A stretch of DNA of 64,000 nucleotides from Streptomyces sp. SAI-135 (lineage in GTDB: Bacteria; Actinomycetota; Actinomycetes; Streptomycetales; Streptomycetaceae): contig NZ_JARXYP010000002.1 of the NCBI RefSeq assembly GCF_029893805.1, positions 5,828,001-5,892,000 on the forward strand. Direction: 5' to 3'. Of this stretch, positions 59,632-64,000 are shown one piece after another; position 1 is the first letter of the stretch; each line of letters begins with the position of its first letter. Position numbers and translations under genes: made by a program. The notes below the pieces were generated by a model that saw only the letters and a program-made list of their open reading frames with translations, had not been told where the DNA came from and did no database searches.

Positions 59632-60840
59632 CTATGCATCGACTCGGACAGTGAACTCACCCTCGGCGACCCGCGCCCGCAGGGTGTCCTCCGCCGCCAC
59701 CTCGTCCGGCGCCCGCACCACGTGCCCGTCGGCCTTCTGCAGGACGGCGTACCCGCGCTGAAGGGTCGCGGCGGGGGAGAGGGCCACCACGCGCGCGTGG
59801 GTGTGCGTCAGCTCGGAGTCGGCCCGGTCCAGCAGATGGCCCAGGGTGCGGCGGGCGCGGTCCGTCAGGGAGGCCACATGGTCGGCGCGCTCGTCGATCA
59901 TCCGGTGCGGATCCTCTATCGACGGCCGCGCGAGGGCGTGTGCCAGCCCCCGCTCCTCCCGCTGGAGGAAAGACTCCACACACCGCCGCGCGCGGTCCCT
60001 GAGCGCCCGCACCCGTTCGTACTCCTCCCCGACGTCCGGTACGACCTTCTTGGCGGCGTCCGTCGGTGTGGAGGCCCTGAGGTCGGCGACGTAGTCGAGC
60101 AGCGGGGTGTCCGGTTCGTGCCCGATGGCCGAGACCACCGGCGTACGGCAGGACGCGACCGCCCGCACCAACTGCTCGTCGGAGAACGGCAGCAGGTCCT
60201 CCACGCTGCCCCCGCCGCGCGCCACGATGATCACGTCCACGTCGTCCAGCGCGTCGAGCTCCTTGACCGCCTGCACGACCTGCGGGACGGCGTGCACCCC
60301 CTGCACCGGGACGTTGCGCACCTCGAAGCGGACGGCCGGCCAGCGGTGCCTGGCGTTCTCCAGGACGTCCCGCTCGGCGGCCGAGGCCCGGCCGCAGACC
60401 AGTCCGACCAGCTGCGGCAGGAACGGCAGCGGCTTCTTGCGCTCCGGCGCGAACAGCCCCTCCGCGGTCAGGGACTTCTTCAGCTGCTCCAGCCGGGCCA
60501 GCAGCTCACCGACCCCGACCGGCCTTATCTCGGCGGCCCGCAGCGAGAGCTGGCCCCGCGGCGCGTACCACTCCGGCTTCGCCAGGACGACGACCCGTGC
60601 GCCCTCGCCGACGACATCGGCGACGTCGTCGAAGACCTGCCGGAAGCAGGTCACGCTCACCGAGATGTCGTACGACGGGTCGCGCAGCGTGAGGAACACG
60701 ACACCCGCGCCCGGACGCCGGGAGAGCTGGGTGATCTGCCCCTCGACCCACACGGCGCCGAGCCGGTCGATCCAGCCGCCGATGAGGCGCGACACCTCGC
60801 CGACGGGCAGGGGCGTTTCGGGGGTCGAGTTCACAGCCAT
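59632..60840 (-). CDS. xseA: Exonuclease VII large subunit
   Basis: A 402-residue XseA: N-terminal OB-fold domain (about 12-100, GAVWVEGQITQLSRRPG), then the catalytic domain with VQGVHAVPQV, IIVARGGGSVEDLLPF, SAIGHEPDTPLLDYVADLRA and the late VRAxDEVA region. Cuts single-stranded DNA from both ends. Its ATG at 60840 lies 6 bases after a TACGCT box, implying a leaderless mRNA; there is no ribosome site. Confidence 0.95.
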   Translation of the reverse strand: MAVNSTPETPLPVGEVSRLIGGWIDRLGAVWVEGQITQLSRRPGAGVVFLTLRDPSYDISVSVTCFRQVFDDVADVVGEGARVVVLAKPEWYAPRGQLSLRAAEIRPVGVGELLARLEQLKKSLTAEGLFAPERKKPLPFLPQLVGLVCGRASAAERDVLENARHRWPAVRFEVRNVPVQGVHAVPQVVQAVKELDALDDVDVIIVARGGGSVEDLLPFSDEQLVRAVASCRTPVVSAIGHEPDTPLLDYVADLRASTPTDAAKKVVPDVGEEYERVRALRDRARRCVESFLQREERGLAHALARPSIEDPHRMIDERADHVASLTDRARRTLGHLLDRADSELTHTHARVVALSPAATLQRGYAVLQKADGHVVRAPDEVAAEDTLRARVAEGEFTVRVDA

Positions 60841-61466
60841 GCCGCGAGCGTAACGGCCGGGTACGACAACGCACCGTCACCGCTGGGGACCGGTCCGCAG
60901 CGCTGGGCGCCGTCGAGCGAGCCTGCACCCGCGAAGCGGCCGACAGTTGGCTGGACGATCACCACTCCGAGCCCGGTCCGCCCGTACGCCGGCTGAGGCG
61001 AAGCCGACCGGCGTCGCCATGGCCGCCCACCGGCCCCAAGGGCCCACCGTGCCCCGGGGAGGGTGTCGGCTGCGCTTGGGCGAGCAGTAGCGCGAGTGCG
61101 ATCCGCCTGTGGCGCCCCGGACGGGTGGCGGATGGGCGCCCCGCTGACCGGCGTCAGCATGCCCGCCACCGGCCCCACCGGTCGACGGTGGGTGGGGCGG
61201 CTGTCGGCTGCGCTGGGCAGTAGCTCGAGTGCGGTCCGCCTGTGCGGCCCCCGGGCGGGTGGCGGATCGGCGTCCCGGTGGCCGGGGTCGGCACGGCCGC
61301 CCACCGGCCCACCGGCCCGCCGGTCCACCGTGCCCGGGCGGCTGTCGGCTGCGCTGGGCGAGCAACAGCGGGAGCCACGGCCCCCCGGTGGATTGACCGA
61401 TCGGCGCCCCGGTGGCCGGGGTCAGCACGGCTGCTACCGGCCCCACCGGTCCGCCGCGCCGGGCGG
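60841..61466. other. Intergenic region with degenerate repeats, between permease and xseA
   Basis: 626 bases without a supported gene. From about 60990 on it is filled by a degenerate tandem array (separate entry). The remaining 150 bases hold the xseA promoter. Long open frames across this stretch follow the repeats and compositional bias, not protein families. Confidence 0.6.
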
Positions 61467-61495
61467 CTACCGGGCGCGCTGGGTGAGCAGTACCG
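61065..61495. repeat. Degenerate tandem array, units of 125-141 bp
   Basis: The landmark GTCGGCTGCGCT begins at 61065, 61203 and 61344, and as ACCGGGCGCGCT at 61469 (spacings 138, 141 and 125). In each unit the same order follows: GCGAGCAGTAGC-like, GGTCCGCCTGT-like, GGGTGGCGGAT-like, GTCAGCACGGC-like and ACCGGCCCACCGG-like blocks. A partial, more decayed unit extends left to about 60990. The final unit overlaps the last codons of the APC permease gene (its TQRAR end), so the array seems to be made of copies of that gene's 3' end plus flank. Confidence 0.8.
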
Positions 61496-62825
61496 CGAGT
61501 CCGATCAGGAACCACACCGCGCCCACCACCTGCGCGGCGCCCGACGCCTCCACGATCACCGCCACGGTGACGGCCGCTCCGGCGGCCGGTGCCAGTACAT
61601 GGCGCCACCAGATCACCGGCCCGCCGCGGCGGCGGACCGCGAACCAGCCCACCACGCTCGCGTGCAGCAGCGTGAAGGCCGTCAGGGCTCCGATGTCGAC
61701 CACGGACACCAGGTGGTCCATGCCGTCGTCACGGCGTGCCGCCCACACCGCCGCGACCAGCGTGATGCCGGCCGCGCAGAGCAGGGCCACGCGCGGGACG
61801 CCGGAGTCCGTCCTCGCCAGCGCGCGCGGCAGGCGCCGGTCGCGGCCCATGGCGAACAGCAGCCGTGCGGCCGCCGCCTGTCCCGCCAGCGCCGCGAAGG
61901 CCGCGCCGATCGCCTTGCTGACGGCCACCAGGTCGTGCAGCCAGCCGCCTGCCGCGGAGTCCACCGCGTCGTAGAACGCGGAACCCTGTCTGCCCGGGTC
62001 CGCCGCGTACTGCGCCGAGGCCGTCGGGTCCAGCAGGGCCACCAGATAGGTCTGCGCCACGAACAGCACACCCGCCAGCGCCAGACAGAACAGCACCGCG
62101 CGCGCGACCTGCCGCGAACCGCCGGTGACCTCCTCCGCGAAGGAGGCGATCGCGTCGAAGCCCAGATACGACAGCACGGCGACCGACACCGCCCCGATCA
62201 CCGCCGACAGCGCGAACGCGCCCTGCGTGCCGTCCCCGGACAGCGGCGACAGCCAGCCGCGCTCGGCGCCGTCCCGCGCGAGGACGACGACCGCCGACAC
62301 CACGAAGACCAGCAGGACCACGATCTCCATCGCCAGCACCAGGAAACCGACCCGTGCCGCCGCCCGCACCCCCCACAGGTTCAGCAGTGTCGTCACGGCC
62401 ACCGCGAGCGCCGTCCACACCCAGCGCGAGACCTCGGGGACCAGGGAGTTCATCGCGATGCCGGAGAACAGGTACGCCACCGCGGGGATGAGGAGGTAGT
62501 CCAGCATCGCCATCCAGCCCGCGACGAACCCGGCCTCCTTCCCGAGCCCCGCGCGCGCGTAGGCGAACACCGACCCCGCCTGGGGGACGACCCGCACCAT
62601 CTGCGCGTAACTGAATGCGGTGAACGCCATCGCCACGGTGGCGACGACATAGACGAGGGCCACCGCGCCGTGCGACTTCGCGTCCAGGGTGCCGTAGACG
62701 CCGACGGGCGCCATGGGCGCGATGAACAGCAGCCCGTAGACCACGAGGTCCCGGAAACCGAGGCTGCGCCGCAGGTCGCCGTGTTCCTCCTCGGCCGTAC
62801 GGTCCGCCGTACCGGTACCGGACAT
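61467..62825 (-). CDS. APC-family amino acid permease
   Basis: A 452-residue transporter with about 12 membrane helices, beginning after a hydrophilic tail (1-18) with SLGFRDLVVYGLLFIAPMAP, and with SYLGFDAIASFAEEVTGGSR, the consensus helix 6-7 loop of the APC family. Likely an amino acid or amine uptake carrier. ATG 62825 follows GGAGGCACG. Divergent from ispH over 115 bases. Its last codons are the source sequence of the repeats downstream. Confidence 0.87.
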   Translation of the reverse strand: MSGTGTADRTAEEEHGDLRRSLGFRDLVVYGLLFIAPMAPVGVYGTLDAKSHGAVALVYVVATVAMAFTAFSYAQMVRVVPQAGSVFAYARAGLGKEAGFVAGWMAMLDYLLIPAVAYLFSGIAMNSLVPEVSRWVWTALAVAVTTLLNLWGVRAAARVGFLVLAMEIVVLLVFVVSAVVVLARDGAERGWLSPLSGDGTQGAFALSAVIGAVSVAVLSYLGFDAIASFAEEVTGGSRQVARAVLFCLALAGVLFVAQTYLVALLDPTASAQYAADPGRQGSAFYDAVDSAAGGWLHDLVAVSKAIGAAFAALAGQAAAARLLFAMGRDRRLPRALARTDSGVPRVALLCAAGITLVAAVWAARRDDGMDHLVSVVDIGALTAFTLLHASVVGWFAVRRRGGPVIWWRHVLAPAAGAAVTVAVIVEASGAAQVVGAVWFLIGLAVLLTQRAR

Positions 62826-62940
62826 CGTGCCTCCGCCTGCTCCTCGTCCGCCCCGCCCCTCACATCTCCCGGTCAGTCTCCCCGGGAAGGTCACGGCCAC
62901 GCGATCTTTGACCGGCCGAACGCGGCCTTACGATGGGGGC

Positions 62941-63942
62941 ATGACCGCTTCGCCTGGCCGCCGTGTCCTGCTCGCCGCCCCCCGTGGCTACTGCGCGGGT
63001 GTGGACCGCGCCGTGATCGCCGTCGAGAAAGCCCTGGAGCAGTACGGCGCTCCGGTGTACGTCCGGCACGAGATCGTCCACAACAAGTACGTCGTACAGA
63101 CCCTGGAGAAGAAGGGCGCGATCTTCGTCGAACGGACGGAGGAGGTCCCGCCGGGCAACATCGTCATGTTCTCGGCGCACGGCGTCGCCCCCGTCGTCCA
63201 CGAGGAGGCCGCGCGCGGCAGGCTCGCCACCATCGACGCGACCTGCCCGCTGGTCACCAAGGTCCACAAGGAAGCCGTCCGGTTCGCCAACGAGGACTAC
63301 GACATCCTCCTGATCGGGCACGAGGGCCACGAGGAGGTCATCGGCACCTCCGGGGAGGCCCCCGACCACATCACCCTCGTCGACGGCCCCTCGGACGTCG
63401 CCAAGGTCGAGGTCCGCGACGAGTCGAAGGTCGTCTGGCTCTCCCAGACCACGCTCTCCGTCGACGAGACCATGGAGACCGTCGACGCCCTCAAGGAGAA
63501 GTTCCCGCAGCTCATCTCCCCGCCCAGCGACGACATCTGCTACGCCACGCAGAACCGTCAGCTCGCGGTGAAGCAGATGGGTGCCGAGGCCGAGCTGGTC
63601 ATCGTGGTCGGCTCCCGCAACTCCTCCAACTCCAAGCGGCTCGTCGAGGTCGCCAAGCTGGCCGGCTCCCGCGAGGCCTACCTCGTGGACTTCGCCGGCG
63701 AGATCGACGAGGCCTGGCTGGAGGGCGTGACCACGGTCGGCGTGACCTCGGGCGCCTCGGTGCCGGAGGTGCTGGTCGAGGAGGTCCTGGAGTGGCTGGC
63801 GCAGCGCGGCTACGGCGACGTGGAACTCGTGAAGGCGGCCGAGGAGTCCATCACCTTCTCCCTGCCGAAGGAACTTAGGCGCGACCTGCGCGAGGAGGCC
63901 GCGGCGCTGGTCGCGGAGCGCAAGGGGACCTCCGGGGCGTGA
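62941..63942 (+). CDS. ispH: 4-hydroxy-3-methylbut-2-enyl diphosphate reductase
   Basis: A 333-residue IspH, the last enzyme of the MEP pathway, making IPP and DMAPP. Its [4Fe-4S] ligands are C18 (PRGYCAGV), C102 (DATCPLV) and C200 (DDICYAT). E (HGVAP, TxxE regions) and SNxxRL-like NSSNSKRLVEVA follow. ATG at 62941 lies 6 bases after TACGAT with no ribosome site; leaderless. It supplies precursors for the cis-prenyltransferase elsewhere in the window. Confidence 0.95.
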   Translation: MTASPGRRVLLAAPRGYCAGVDRAVIAVEKALEQYGAPVYVRHEIVHNKYVVQTLEKKGAIFVERTEEVPPGNIVMFSAHGVAPVVHEEAARGRLATIDATCPLVTKVHKEAVRFANEDYDILLIGHEGHEEVIGTSGEAPDHITLVDGPSDVAKVEVRDESKVVWLSQTTLSVDETMETVDALKEKFPQLISPPSDDICYATQNRQLAVKQMGAEAELVIVVGSRNSSNSKRLVEVAKLAGSREAYLVDFAGEIDEAWLEGVTTVGVTSGASVPEVLVEEVLEWLAQRGYGDVELVKAAEESITFSLPKELRRDLREEAAALVAERKGTSGA

Positions 63943-63971
63943 CTGTCCGTCGTCCGTCGTAACGTAGGGCC

Positions 63972-64000
63972 ATGCAGATCTTCGGCTTGGACATCGGCGG
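63972..64000 (+). CDS. ppgK: Polyphosphate glucokinase, start only
   Basis: Only nine complete codons are visible: MQIFGLDIG. This is the invariant start of actinobacterial PpgK, and the ROK-type phosphate loop DIGG begins here. ppgK follows ispH in Streptomyces gene order. A TAACGT box (63960-63965) lies 6 bases upstream of ATG, so the mRNA is probably leaderless. The rest lies beyond the window. Confidence 0.7.

Noticed and set aside
61065..63878. Long rightward open frame of 878 residues across the repeat array and permease
   Set aside because: It follows repeat and composition bias, is antisense to the permease and runs out of frame into ispH.

Overview
The window is very GC-rich chromosomal DNA with strong third-position GC bias, frequent GTG starts, ATGA/GTGA gene overlaps and many apparently leaderless promoters. 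These traits, plus a WhiB-like gene, a DasR-type operator, a Tad-type pilus locus, roadblock genes and a core block ending in xseB-xseA-ispH-ppgK, point to Streptomyces or a close relative. I see no tRNA, rRNA, CRISPR array, transposase or prophage. The window starts inside one gene and ends inside another.

Left part (1-16100). An AlaA-type aminotransferase, a small membrane protein and a secreted trypsin-like protease are followed by a divergent catabolic locus at 3510-10394. Leftward it has an N-acyl-D-amino-acid deacylase family enzyme and a PLP dehydratase of the D-threonine aldolase/D-serine dehydratase fold. Rightward it has a pfkB kinase, an IclR regulator, a RidA deaminase and a GntP permease, largely translationally coupled. 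Together these fit breakdown of an N-acylated 2-amino sugar acid (best guess N-acetyl-D-glucosaminate, an oxidised chitin end) or of N-acyl-D-amino acids. Two related PH-like small proteins, a secreted M14 carboxypeptidase, an atypical Nramp relative and a DasR-site-controlled GH18 chitinase follow.

Middle (16280-31870). A rightward Tad-like pilus/secretion locus runs: zinc-ribbon protein, CpaB, TadZ/CpaE, two TadE-like pseudopilins, TadA/CpaF ATPase, TadB, TadC, histidine kinase, response regulator, Flp-like pilin, TadG-like protein. Next come a lipoprotein, an OmpA-domain gene with an apparent frameshift, and an uncharacterised trio (WXG100-like small protein, 745-residue protein with WXG-like N terminus, membrane-anchored protein). 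A DUF192 protein closes this part.

Right-centre (31960-53073). Metabolic and envelope genes: RidD/DHFR-like reductase, methyltransferase, short-chain cis-prenyltransferase, PIN-PhoH ATPase, secreted SLT-type hydrolase, AI-2E-family permease, a three-gene roadblock operon, a PadR-controlled ABC exporter, an SPFH protein coupled to a ribbon-helix-helix protein, a bifunctional penicillin-binding protein, a SpoIIE-type phosphatase, a FomD-like protein and class II fumarase.

Right end (53492-64000). Class I fumarase, a DUF1707 protein, WblI, GlpX, a DUF4245 protein, a nitroreductase, exonuclease VII, an APC permease, IspH and the start of PpgK.

The most interesting signals outside ordinary genes are a short dispersed repeat found three times (one copy reads in frame inside the kinase, another supplies the stop codon of the deacylase), a heptamer tandem array between the two fumarases, a degenerate 125-141 bp repeat array that appears derived from the 3' end of the APC permease gene, a repeat-built N-terminal extension on a TadE-like protein, and an orphan intrinsic terminator far upstream of uppS.
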